Assembly: GCA_016213865.1 (NCBI GenBank)
Contig: JACQZL010000362.1
Location: 1-6,771 of the forward strand
From: Candidatus Rifleibacteriota bacterium
GTDB taxonomy: Bacteria; UBP17; UBA6191; JACPRK01
Length of the DNA: 6,771 nt
Direction of reading: 5' to 3'
A program made the translations under genes and the position numbers. The notes beneath the pieces were generated by a model. That model made no database searches. It had not been told where the DNA came from and saw only the letters and a list, made by a program, of their open reading frames with translations. Below are positions 1 to 5,456 of the stretch, in pieces. Within the stretch, counting starts at the first letter, position 1. Every line of letters starts with the position of its first letter.

Positions 1-243
1 ATCCGGATTCGCAAGGTGACCTTCAACCCGCTCTCCCGCGGAGAGGGGGCCAACTACTGGACGTTCAACTTCCAGATGGAGCTGGAAGGCCCCTACAAGG
101 CGTTCAAGTTCCTCCTGCTCAAGCTCCCGCGCCAGCAGCAGATCTTCCGCATCCAGAACTTCGAGGTCGTCGCCTTCGACAACCCGCGCCACGACTGGGA
201 GGTCCGGCTCCAGCTCGAGACCTACTTCAGCGGTCAGGGCTGA
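1..243 (+). CDS. PilO-like type IV pilus inner-membrane protein, C-terminal part (5' end outside window)
   Basis: The reading frame is open from base 1 and ends with TGA at 241-243, so about 80 C-terminal residues are visible. The pattern of an amphipathic stretch (YKAFKFLLLKLPRQQQIF) followed by two beta-like strands (IQNFEVVAF and WEVRLQLETYF) fits the ferredoxin-like C-terminal domain of PilO/GspM-type proteins. PilO pairs with PilN on the periplasmic face of the inner membrane and links the pilus motor platform to the secretin through PilP. The family call rests on this short segment plus the next gene, a small single-membrane-segment protein 9 bp downstream. The internal GTG at position 16 is not a real start, because the frame continues upstream. 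What cannot be seen: the N-terminal membrane anchor and coiled coil expected for PilO. An alternative is another ferredoxin-fold secretion component. Confidence 0.55.
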   Translation: MRIRKVTFNPLSRGEGANYWTFNFQMELEGPYKAFKFLLLKLPRQQQIFRIQNFEVVAFDNPRHDWEVRLQLETYFSGQG

Positions 244-252
244 ACCGTCGCC

Positions 253-1116
253 ATGACAGCCGCCAAGAAAAAAGAGGCCGATCGCATCAAGACCCAGTTG
301 ATGATCCTGGGTGTCATGCTCGTCCTCGTCCTGATCGTCAACCGCCAGAAGCTCCAGAGCGCCCTGGGCATGGGGGGCGGCACGAAGACCGCGGCGCCGA
401 CGGTCCGCCCGGCTTCCCAGCCCAACGTGGGGGCGCCGCTGGCCGCGCCCTCTCCCGGGGTCCCGGCCGACGCCGCGGGACCGGCCGCGCCGGCCCAGAC
501 GCCGTTCGACATCCCGGCCCTCACCCCCGAGGTGGTCGGGAAGCTCCGGGCCCGGGCCGCCAACAGGCCCTTCGAGGCCGAGGAGGTCTCGAACAAGGAC
601 ATCGAAGCCACCATCAACCCCTTCACGTCGTTCGCGACCGACATCGAGATGCACGTCGCCGAGGATGGTGGGCGGCCCGTCGGGACGCCGACAGCGTCGC
701 CGATCAAGCGGCCGCAGTCTTCGCAGCAAGGTGCCCGGAATGCCGACGTCCTGCGGGCCCTGTCGCCCTTCCGCTCCCTGGGCGTGATGATCCTCGACGG
801 CGAGAAGCAGGCGCTGGTCAAGCGCGAGGGTCGGGTCGTTCCGTACCACCTGCGTGAAGGCGAGAGGCTCGAGAACCTCGACTTCGACGTGCGCATCTTC
901 ATCACCGGCGACAACCGCGTCTGGCTCGAAGACCGCGGGGCCTCGAGCGCCGACGAGAAGTACTACGAGCTGGGCGCCGGCCCGGCCAAGCCCGTCAGCA
1001 CGGCCCTCCCGCCCCCGATGGTCTCTCCGCCGCCCAGGAAGACGGCCCCCGGCGGGGCGCCCGCTTCCGGCCCGGGCGAACCGATCGGCATCTTCCTCGA
1101 CGACAACCTCGAATGA
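253..1116 (+). CDS. PilP-like single-pass membrane protein, probable type IV pilus alignment subunit
   Basis: A 287-residue protein. A lysine-rich N-terminus (KKKEADRIK) precedes one hydrophobic segment at about residues 17-29, giving an N-in anchor without a cleavage site. A low-complexity Pro/Ala-rich linker follows at about 48-83, then a mixed region. A compact beta-type domain lies at about 170-240, with FRSLGVMILDGEKQALVKREG and later DVRIFITGDNRVWLED. The C-terminal 45 residues are again Pro/Gly-rich. The strand-turn-strand domain with a 'DGEKQALV' hairpin resembles the beta domain of PilP/GspC proteins, which bridge PilN/PilO to the secretin PilQ. The position just after a PilO-like gene supports this. 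ATG at 253 has only a weak SD, so translation is probably coupled to the upstream stop at 243. It is longer than classical PilP because of the disordered stretches, and it lacks an obvious lipoprotein signal. The name is inference from architecture and context. Confidence 0.5.
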   Translation: MTAAKKKEADRIKTQLMILGVMLVLVLIVNRQKLQSALGMGGGTKTAAPTVRPASQPNVGAPLAAPSPGVPADAAGPAAPAQTPFDIPALTPEVVGKLRARAANRPFEAEEVSNKDIEATINPFTSFATDIEMHVAEDGGRPVGTPTASPIKRPQSSQQGARNADVLRALSPFRSLGVMILDGEKQALVKREGRVVPYHLREGERLENLDFDVRIFITGDNRVWLEDRGASSADEKYYELGAGPAKPVSTALPPPMVSPPPRKTAPGGAPASGPGEPIGIFLDDNLE

Positions 1117-1287
1117 CCACAGGATTCACTCAACGTGGGGTTAGTTCCCGCGCCGAGACTGCCGACCCCGAGCCGAGCCGCCCGCGGTGCGACCCCGGGC
1201 CCCACGCCCCCACCTCCAAGCCGAAGCGCAGTTCAGGACCTCCAGTCCCAGCCCATCCGCAGCTCTTCGCGTTCTCTTTGTCGCAGC

Positions 1288-1292
1288 AAGGA
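1288..1292 (+). promoter_or_regulatory. Ribosome binding site that favours the start at 1302
   Basis: AAGGA lies 9 nt before ATG 1302. The alternative in-frame ATG at 1113 overlaps the previous stop (ATGA) but has no SD before it. It would add 63 residues rich in Pro, Ser and Arg that look unlike the helical remainder. Confidence 0.5.
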
Positions 1293-1301
1293 CGGTCCCA
1301 G

Positions 1302-2630
1302 ATGAGACTCCCCAACGCCGGTCGCGCGTTGCCCGATTCGCGCGATCCAGTCGTCCAGGCCTATTTCCTCCGCCGCCTTCCGATGGTCAGCCGTGACGCC
1401 ATCGTCCGGAACCTCAGGGGCGTGCTGGACTTGCTCAAGGGGTTCGACGCCGAAACGGCCGTCGCCGTCCTGCGGGACCTCGATTCCCAGCAAGCGCAGG
1501 GCCTGGGCAAGCTGCTGTTGCACATCCTGTGGGAGGACCCACGGCCCGCTGTCTGCGGACCGGCCCTCAAGCTGCTCGCGGTCCAGCCCGAGCAGAGTGA
1601 GATCCTGCCCGAGCTGATGCGCCTTCGCAGGCACCTGCACGAGCCGCGGGCCGTGTCGGCGCTGGTGGCGGCCCTGGGCCTGGTCGGCCGCGAGCTGCCC
1701 TTCAAGTTGTTCAAGCCGTACCTGGCCCACCCCGACGCCCGGGTCCGGGCCAATACAATCGAGGCCCTGCTCGACCGGCTGCATCCCCGCCTCACGGACG
1801 TCATGGCCGCCATGGTCAACGACCCCGAGCCCCGCGTCAGGGCGCTGGCCGCGCTGGCCCTCTGGCGCCTGGGAAGACCGCTGTTGGTCGAGCTGCTGGC
1901 CGAGACGGAGTCGCCCCAGGCCCGCATCGCCTTTGCCCACGCCGCGGGCCGGGTCGGTCAAGACCCGCGCCTGGCGGAGGTCCTCCTGGGAGTCGCCGGT
2001 AACGGTGCCCTGGACCCGAAGCTCCGCAGGATGGCGGCCGACTCGCTGGCCAGCGTGGGAGCGGCGGCCGACCTCTCGCGCATGATCGGCTCGGCCTTCA
2101 AGGTCTCCCAGCCCGAGCTGCGGCGAACGCTCGTGGCCAGCGCCGTCGCCATCGACCCCGAAGGGGCCTCGAGCTACCTGATCCGCATCCTCGAGCGCCT
2201 GAGCGCCACGACGCGACACCGGCAGCTCGCCAGCACACTCGCCTTCCTGGGCGCCTTGCCGGTGCAGCCTCCTCCGGAACAGTTGCAGCCGTACCTCGAA
2301 CATCCCGATCCTCGCGTCGCGGCCAACACGGTCGAGACCCTGGCCCAGCACGCAACGTTGCCCTCCGTGGCCTCGTCGCTCGTGCGCAGCCTGTCGCACC
2401 CGGCGTCGCGGGTCGCGGCCAACGCGGCCCTGGCCCTCTGGAAGCTGGGGTTCGTCAGGGCGTTTGGCCGGCTCCAGGAGATGGCCTCCGAGTGCTCGGC
2501 GGGTGCGCGCGCCAGCGCGGCCTGGGCCTTCGGCCGGATTGGCGGCCTCCTCGCGCAGGACGCCGCGCGGCCGCTGCTGCAGGACCCCGAGGAGAACGTC
2601 CGGCGCTGGGCGTTCGAGGCGCTGAAGTAG
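1302..2630 (+). CDS. HEAT-repeat protein
   Basis: A 442-residue protein (505 if started at 1113) built almost wholly of paired helices. HEAT-type units are easy to see: KPYLAHPDARVRANTIEALL (about 138-157), MVNDPEPRVRALAALALW (about 170-188), QPYLEHPDPRVAANTVETL (about 329-347), LSHPASRVAANAALALW (about 364-380) and LLQDPEENVRRWAFEAL at the C-terminal end. The hallmark D/HP-x-x-RV-R/A-x-x-A/N-A-x-x-A-L turn recurs. No signal peptide, membrane segment or catalytic motif is visible, so a cytoplasmic scaffold or protein-binding role is likely. It follows the pilus-type genes on the same strand after about 185 bp with no terminator seen, which suggests one transcript and perhaps a role in pilus assembly or regulation. 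That link is inference only. A PBS-lyase-type HEAT annotation would be generic and would not imply phycobilin chemistry. Confidence 0.8.
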   Translation: MRLPNAGRALPDSRDPVVQAYFLRRLPMVSRDAIVRNLRGVLDLLKGFDAETAVAVLRDLDSQQAQGLGKLLLHILWEDPRPAVCGPALKLLAVQPEQSEILPELMRLRRHLHEPRAVSALVAALGLVGRELPFKLFKPYLAHPDARVRANTIEALLDRLHPRLTDVMAAMVNDPEPRVRALAALALWRLGRPLLVELLAETESPQARIAFAHAAGRVGQDPRLAEVLLGVAGNGALDPKLRRMAADSLASVGAAADLSRMIGSAFKVSQPELRRTLVASAVAIDPEGASSYLIRILERLSATTRHRQLASTLAFLGALPVQPPPEQLQPYLEHPDPRVAANTVETLAQHATLPSVASSLVRSLSHPASRVAANAALALWKLGFVRAFGRLQEMASECSAGARASAAWAFGRIGGLLAQDAARPLLQDPEENVRRWAFEALK

Positions 2631-2799
2631 AGCCTTGCGGGTAGCGATGCCTCTTCGCGGCGCGGTACTGGATCCTGTCGAATCCGTGCAGCGCCCGGCG
2701 GCCAACCTTCTGCCCGAGAGTCGTCTTCCATTACGGGCTTCATGAGGGTCGCAGTCGTGGGGGGAAAGGCGCTGCCGTTGGCCTGAGAGGAGGCTAGCA

Positions 2800-3672
2800 A
2801 TGGAAGAGAGAAAGCTGACCGTCCTGGTGACAGGGGCCACCGGCAAGCAGGGCGGGGCTGTTGCCCGCGCCCTTCTTGCAAATGGACACCGCGTTCGCGC
2901 CCTGACGAGGTCGCCCGAGTCCGTGGCGGCGAAGGAGCTGGAGCGCCTCGGCGCCGACCTGGTCACAGGCGACTTCAACAACCCCGTCTCGCTCGAGCGA
3001 GCCGTCAAGGAGATGGACGCTGTCTTTGCGATGAGCACGCCATACGAGGGCGGCCCCGACCTCGAAACCCGACAGGGAATCGCACTCGCGGACGCGGCCA
3101 AGGCGGCCGCGGTCCGGCACTTCATCTACACGTCCGTCGCCGCCGCCGACCGGAGCACCGGCATCCCGTTCTTCGACAGCAAGGTGCCCGTCGAGCAGCA
3201 CATCCGGGGTCTCGGGATCCCCTACACGATCCTCGGGCCCGTCTTCTTCATGGACAACTTCCTGGGCCCGACCTGGCTGCCCGACCTCAAGAAGGGGAGG
3301 CTCACGATCGCCCTTCCGGCCGATCGCCCTCTGCAGCAGATCGCCGTCTCCGACATCGGCCACTTCGCAGCACTGGTGGCGGAGAACCGCGACAAGTGCC
3401 TGGGCAAGCGCATCGAGCTCGCGTCGGACGAGCTGACGCCCAAGCAGGTCTGCGCGAGCCTGACCAGGGCTTGCGGCAAGGAGATCACCTACTCCGAGGT
3501 GCCGATGCGCGACCTGCGGGAGAGCAACCCGGGCTACGCCAAGCTGTTCGAGTGGTTCGACCGGACCGGCTACAACGTCGACATCGCCGCGCTCCGGCGC
3601 GACTACCCGTCGGTCGGCTGGCATACGTTCGCGCAGTGGGCGAAGGAGCAGGACCTCAGCGCGCTGCGGTAA
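2800..3672 (+). CDS. NmrA-family NAD(P)-binding protein (atypical short-chain dehydrogenase)
   Basis: A 290-residue protein with an N-terminal Rossmann fold. The strand TVLVTGATGKQGG (about 7-19) carries the GxxGxxG dinucleotide-binding loop typical of atypical SDR/NmrA proteins. Arg37 after the second strand suggests NADP(H) preference. The segment AVRHFIYTSVAAADRS (about 104-119) and PYTILGPVFFMDNFLG (about 141-156) are characteristic of the NmrA/HSCARG group. The catalytic YxxxK of classical SDRs is absent at the usual place: FFDSKVPVEQHI has Lys128 but no partner Tyr four residues before it. It may therefore act as a redox sensor or a reductase with unusual chemistry; the substrate is unknown. 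The start is firm: AGGAGG at 2788-2793 sits 6 nt before the ATG. It stands alone between a 169-bp upstream gap and a repeat-containing downstream gap, so it is probably its own transcription unit. Confidence 0.88.
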   Translation: MEERKLTVLVTGATGKQGGAVARALLANGHRVRALTRSPESVAAKELERLGADLVTGDFNNPVSLERAVKEMDAVFAMSTPYEGGPDLETRQGIALADAAKAAAVRHFIYTSVAAADRSTGIPFFDSKVPVEQHIRGLGIPYTILGPVFFMDNFLGPTWLPDLKKGRLTIALPADRPLQQIAVSDIGHFAALVAENRDKCLGKRIELASDELTPKQVCASLTRACGKEITYSEVPMRDLRESNPGYAKLFEWFDRTGYNVDIAALRRDYPSVGWHTFAQWAKEQDLSALR

Positions 3673-3730
3673 GCCGCGAGGATGGCCGCGGGCCGCGAGG
3701 AGCGACGCCAACTCATGGGAAGTCTCAAGT

Positions 3731-3823
3731 AAACACAGAGCCACAAAGACGCGGAGACACAGAGAAGAGTCTCATCAAATCAGCTCCTCTGTGGCTCTGT
3801 GCCCCTGTGGCTCTGTGTTGAAT
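3731..3823. repeat. Imperfect inverted repeat of CACAGAG type (hairpin-forming intergenic element)
   Basis: The left arm (about 3731-3769) and right arm (about 3784-3823) are inverted copies. The outer 14 bp, AACACAGAGCCACA, match perfectly with TGTGGCTCTGTGTT at the other end. The inner parts match loosely with repeated CACAGAG/CTCTGTG words. The loop is about 14 nt and AT-richer than its surroundings. It lies between the NmrA gene and the infC promoter, where it could fold in RNA and act as a terminator or mRNA 3' end. Similar CACAGAG palindromes occur as dispersed intergenic repeats in some bacterial genomes, but copy number here cannot be seen. Confidence 0.7.
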
Positions 3824-3895
3824 GAGGGCTCTTCAGCGATCGTGGACCTTCGGGCTCCCATTTCTCTGCATCGCTCCCCGGGCCGCGTACCGGGG

Positions 3896-3924
3896 TTGAC
3901 TCCGGCGTGGGGTCGTGGTATCTT
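3896..3924 (+). promoter_or_regulatory. Sigma70-type promoter for infC-rpmI-rplT
   Basis: TTGACT (3896-3901) and TATCTT (3919-3924) are separated by exactly 17 bp, and TG one base before the -10 (3916-3917) gives an extended -10. Transcription would begin near 3931, leaving a leader of about 135 nt before infC. It is the best promoter match I found in the window, but it is a sequence match only. Confidence 0.7.
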
Positions 3925-3987
3925 CGGTCCTGTCAAAGCAGGGGCGCTGCCCCTCACCTTCAGGCTACGGCCGAAAAGGTCAGGCAT

Positions 3988-4036
3988 CGAGCCCGGCGAA
4001 GGCCCTTGCTTTGGCCATTCACCGGGCTTGTTTGTT
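3988..4036 (+). terminator. Possible attenuator hairpin upstream of infC
   Basis: CGAGCCCGG (3988-3996) pairs with CCGGGCTTG (4022-4030) over 9 bp including one G-U. After a C/A mismatch the stem continues with GAA/TTC and then GGCC/GGCC, with one bulged A and an 8-nt loop. TTTGTT follows directly (4031-4036). This has the shape of an intrinsic terminator inside the leader, only about 16 nt before the infC SD. The T-run is interrupted, so termination may be partial, which is what an attenuator would need. Alternatively it is only a structural leader hairpin. Confidence 0.45.
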
Positions 4037-4052
4037 CCGTCGAGTTCTAAAG

Positions 4053-4058
4053 AGGAGG
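4053..4058 (+). promoter_or_regulatory. Strong Shine-Dalgarno that points to an ATT start for infC
   Basis: AGGAGG within AAAGAGGAGG lies 6 nt before ATT 4065-4067, the same spacing as the SD of the NmrA gene. No ATG, GTG or TTG in frame lies at a suitable distance from it. Confidence 0.75.
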
Positions 4059-4064
4059 TTCGAC

Positions 4065-4577
4065 ATTCTCAAGACGAAGCGGTATCGCGTCAACCGTGCC
4101 ATCCGCGTCCCCCGTCTGCGGGTCATCGCCGAAACCGGCGAAGCCCTCGGAATCCTTCCGCTGGTGGACGCCCTGAAGCAAGCCGAAGAGCGCGGTTTGG
4201 ATCTCGTGGAGGTCAGTCCGGACGCCGATCCCCCCGTGGCTCGACTGATGGACTACGGCAAGTTCAAGTACTCCCAGGAGAAGAAAAACCGCGAGGCGCG
4301 CAAGCGCCAGAAGAACGTCACCCTCAAGGAAGTCAAGCTGCGCATCAAGATCGGCAAGCATGACTTCGATTTCAAGCGGGACCACGGCATCGAGTTCCTG
4401 AAGGACGGCCACAAGCTGAAGGTCACTGTCACCTTCAGTGGCCGCGAGCTGACGCACCAGGAACTGGGCCACGACCTGATCAATCGGATGCTCGAAGAAC
4501 TGACGGTTGCCGGCAAGGTCGAAGGCGCACCCAAGATGGAAGGGCGCAACCTGAGCGCCATCGTGGCCCCCAAGTAG
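4065..4577 (+). CDS. infC: Translation initiation factor IF-3, with ATT start codon
   Basis: A 170-residue protein, close to usual IF-3 length. The N-domain holds the signature DLVEVSPDADPPVARLMDYG (about 46-65). A Lys/Arg-rich linker helix (KYSQEKKNREARKRQKN) follows. The C-domain begins at LKEVKLR and carries the SGRELTHQELG segment that resembles GREMAHQQIG of E. coli. IF-3 binds the 30S subunit, prevents premature 50S joining and discriminates against non-canonical start codons. The chosen start is ATT at 4065: homology begins at once with RYRVN, the SD is ideal, and other start codons in frame (GTG 3915, TTG 4011, TTG 4032) lack an SD. The GTG would also overlap the promoter. The AUU start of infC in E. 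coli mediates negative autoregulation by IF-3, and the same is likely here. It is the first gene of infC-rpmI-rplT. Confidence 0.95.
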   Translation: MLKTKRYRVNRAIRVPRLRVIAETGEALGILPLVDALKQAEERGLDLVEVSPDADPPVARLMDYGKFKYSQEKKNREARKRQKNVTLKEVKLRIKIGKHDFDFKRDHGIEFLKDGHKLKVTVTFSGRELTHQELGHDLINRMLEELTVAGKVEGAPKMEGRNLSAIVAPK

Positions 4578-4668
4578 GCGGGTCTCCCCCCGCAGTCATC
4601 CGTACGGTCGGTGGCCGTGAGCCCAGTGGCTCGCGAGTCTCGCCCGTCCGGACCCAAAGGAGGCAATT
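4578..4668 (+). other. infC-rpmI spacer with small hairpins
   Basis: The 91-bp gap holds GCGGG/CCCGC (4578-4593, beginning directly after the infC stop), GAGCC-CAGT-GGCTC (4619-4632) and the adjacent GCGA/TCGC (4633-4643). AAAGGAGG at 4656-4663 is the rpmI SD. None has a T-run, so these are not terminators. They may pace decay or take part in L20 control, as the infC-rpmI region does in E. coli. Function is inference. Confidence 0.35.
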
Positions 4669-4863
4669 GTGCCCAAGATGAAGAGCCACCGCGGAGCCAG
4701 CAAGCGTTTCCGCATCAACAAGAATGGCTTGATCAAGCGTGCTTCGGCCTTCAAAAGCCACATCTTGACCAAGAAGTCCCGGAAGCGAAAGCGAAGTCTG
4801 CGCGGGCCCACCTACGTCTCCAAGGCGGACACCTGGAAGGTCCTCAATTCCGTCTCGCACTAA
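4669..4863 (+). CDS. rpmI: 50S ribosomal protein L35
   Basis: A 64-residue, very basic protein beginning [20 protein letters not shown], which matches the L35 start pattern MPKxKTxxGAxKRF. The later segment [16 protein letters not shown] matches the conserved L35 core. The start codon is GTG at 4669, preceded by AAAGGAGG with 5 nt spacing. The ATG at 4678 would cut the conserved MPK start and has worse spacing. L35 is a small late-assembly protein of the large subunit. The gene sits between infC and rplT as in most bacteria. Confidence 0.96.
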   Translation: MPKMKSHRGASKRFRINKNGLIKRASAFKSHILTKKSRKRKRSLRGPTYVSKADTWKVLNSVSH

Positions 4864-4890
4864 GGTCCGTCACCTTCTTCCCCGCCCGCA

Positions 4891-4970
4891 GGGGCCCGTC
4901 TGAGACGGGTTCCCCTCCTGATACGCCTGGCCCGGCAGTCACGCCGTTGCCGGCGGGGTGCTCGACACCC
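4891..4970 (+). promoter_or_regulatory. Three consecutive hairpins upstream of rplT, the last abutting its SD
   Basis: The 121-bp rpmI-rplT gap folds by eye into three hairpins. One is GGGG+CCCGTC-TGA-GACGGG+CCCC with a two-base bulge (4891-4915). The second is CCGGCA/TGCCGG with a 10-nt loop (4932-4953). The third is GGGTG-CTCGA-CACCC (4956-4970). The rplT SD GGGAGG begins at 4971, immediately after the last stem, so folding could affect ribosome access. L20 is known to repress this operon by binding mRNA that mimics its 23S rRNA site in E. coli and Bacillus. Whether these stems form such a mimic is not known. Confidence 0.45.
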
Positions 4971-4984
4971 GGGAGGCCTTTTCA

Positions 4985-5335
4985 ATGAGAACCACATCAG
5001 GTCCCGTAACCAAGAACAACCACCGCAAGATCCTCAAGATGGCCAAGGGCTATCGGAATGGACGCTCGAACCTCTTCAAGCGCACCAACGAAGCGGTCAT
5101 CAGTGGCCTCAAGCACGCCTACAAGGATCGCAAGGCCAAGAAGGCCGAGTATCGGTCCCTCTGGATCGTTCGCATCAATGCGGCAGTCCGGGCGCTCGAT
5201 GCCAAGCTCAACTACAGCCTTTTCATGAGCGGCCTTCGCAAGAAGAACATCGAGATCAACCGGAAGGTGCTGGCCGAACTGGCCGTCAACAACCAGCCGG
5301 AGTTCTCTCGTCTGCTCGAGCTGGCCAAGGGTTGA
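4985..5335 (+). CDS. rplT: 50S ribosomal protein L20
   Basis: A 116-residue basic protein. HRKILKMAKGYRNGRSNLFK (about 13-32) matches the L20 rRNA-binding N-terminal extension, and LWIVRINAAVR plus YSLFMSGLRKKNIEINRKVL match the globular C-terminal domain (E. coli: LWIARINAAAR, INGLKKASVEIDRKIL). L20 is essential for early 50S assembly and in other bacteria represses its own operon. ATG 4985 is preferred: GGGAGG at 4971-4976 lies 8 nt upstream. The in-frame ATG at 4958 would add nine residues lying across the hairpin and SD. The N-terminus MRTTSGPVTKNN differs from the common MARVKRG form. It is the last gene of the operon, followed by hairpins and a terminator. Confidence 0.96.
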   Translation: MRTTSGPVTKNNHRKILKMAKGYRNGRSNLFKRTNEAVISGLKHAYKDRKAKKAEYRSLWIVRINAAVRALDAKLNYSLFMSGLRKKNIEINRKVLAELAVNNQPEFSRLLELAKG

Positions 5336-5346
5336 CCCCCTTCCCA

Positions 5347-5410
5347 CCCTCCCCCTCCGGGGGAGGGCAAGCGTGGGGGAGGCTCGGACTGACCGGGGGG
5401 GCGCCCCCAC
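5347..5410. repeat. GC-rich inverted repeats downstream of rplT
   Basis: CCCTCCCCC-TCC-GGGGGAGGG (5347-5367) is a perfect 9-bp stem starting 11 nt after the rplT stop. GTGGGGG (5373-5379) can pair with CCCCCAC (5404-5410). The first arm could also pair with the G-runs of the second, so alternative folds exist. No T-run follows either. They may protect the 3' end or be a copy of a dispersed element. Confidence 0.5.
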
Positions 5411-5420
5411 CCTCCAGCAG

Positions 5421-5453
5421 GGGCCGGAGGTTCCTCTCCGGCCCTTCTGATTT
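5421..5453 (+). terminator. Intrinsic terminator of the infC-rpmI-rplT operon
   Basis: GGGCCGGAG (5421-5429) pairs perfectly with CTCCGGCCC (5436-5444) around a 6-nt loop, followed by TTCTGATTT. It is the clearest terminator shape in the window, although the T-tract is interrupted. It ends just upstream of the phosphatase start at 5457. Confidence 0.6.
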
Positions 5454-5456
5454 CTC

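Larger units (their letters stand above)
3931..4064 (+). promoter_or_regulatory. Structured 5' leader of infC mRNA (candidate cis-regulatory RNA)
   Basis: Three successive hairpins can be drawn between the promoter and the infC SD. The first is GGGGC-GCT-GCCCC (3941-3953). The second is ACCTT (3956-3960) with AAGGT (3976-3980), enclosing a GGC-TACG-GCC stem whose loop is of the stable UNCG class (3963-3972). The third is the long hairpin 3988-4030, listed separately. Operons of this gene content are regulated through leaders in other bacteria: the L20 leader in Firmicutes, and IF3/L20 control in E. coli. I cannot say that this leader belongs to a known class. Pairings were found by eye, without energy calculation. 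Confidence 0.5.

Noticed and set aside
234..914. Minus-strand frame opposite the PilP-like gene
   Set aside because: It is compositionally a shadow (Ser/Arg/Ala-rich) with no recognisable domain; the + frame has a membrane segment and a folded domain.
1233..3125. Very long minus-strand open frame (630 codons) opposite the HEAT gene
   Set aside because: It is low-complexity Arg/Gly/Gln-rich and antisense to clear HEAT repeats; in GC-rich DNA such frames stay open by codon bias.
3673..3701. Direct repeat GCCGCGAGGA, two copies 19 bp apart
   Set aside because: It is short and GC-biased with only two copies; chance is likely in this composition.
3915..4064. Longer IF-3 reading frame starting at GTG 3915
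   Set aside because: It overlaps the promoter -10 and the structured leader, has no SD and encodes no IF-3-like residues before the ATT at 4065.
4958..4984. rplT start at ATG 4958
   Set aside because: It would place the added residues across the hairpin and the SD; ATG 4985 has correct SD spacing and fits L20 length.
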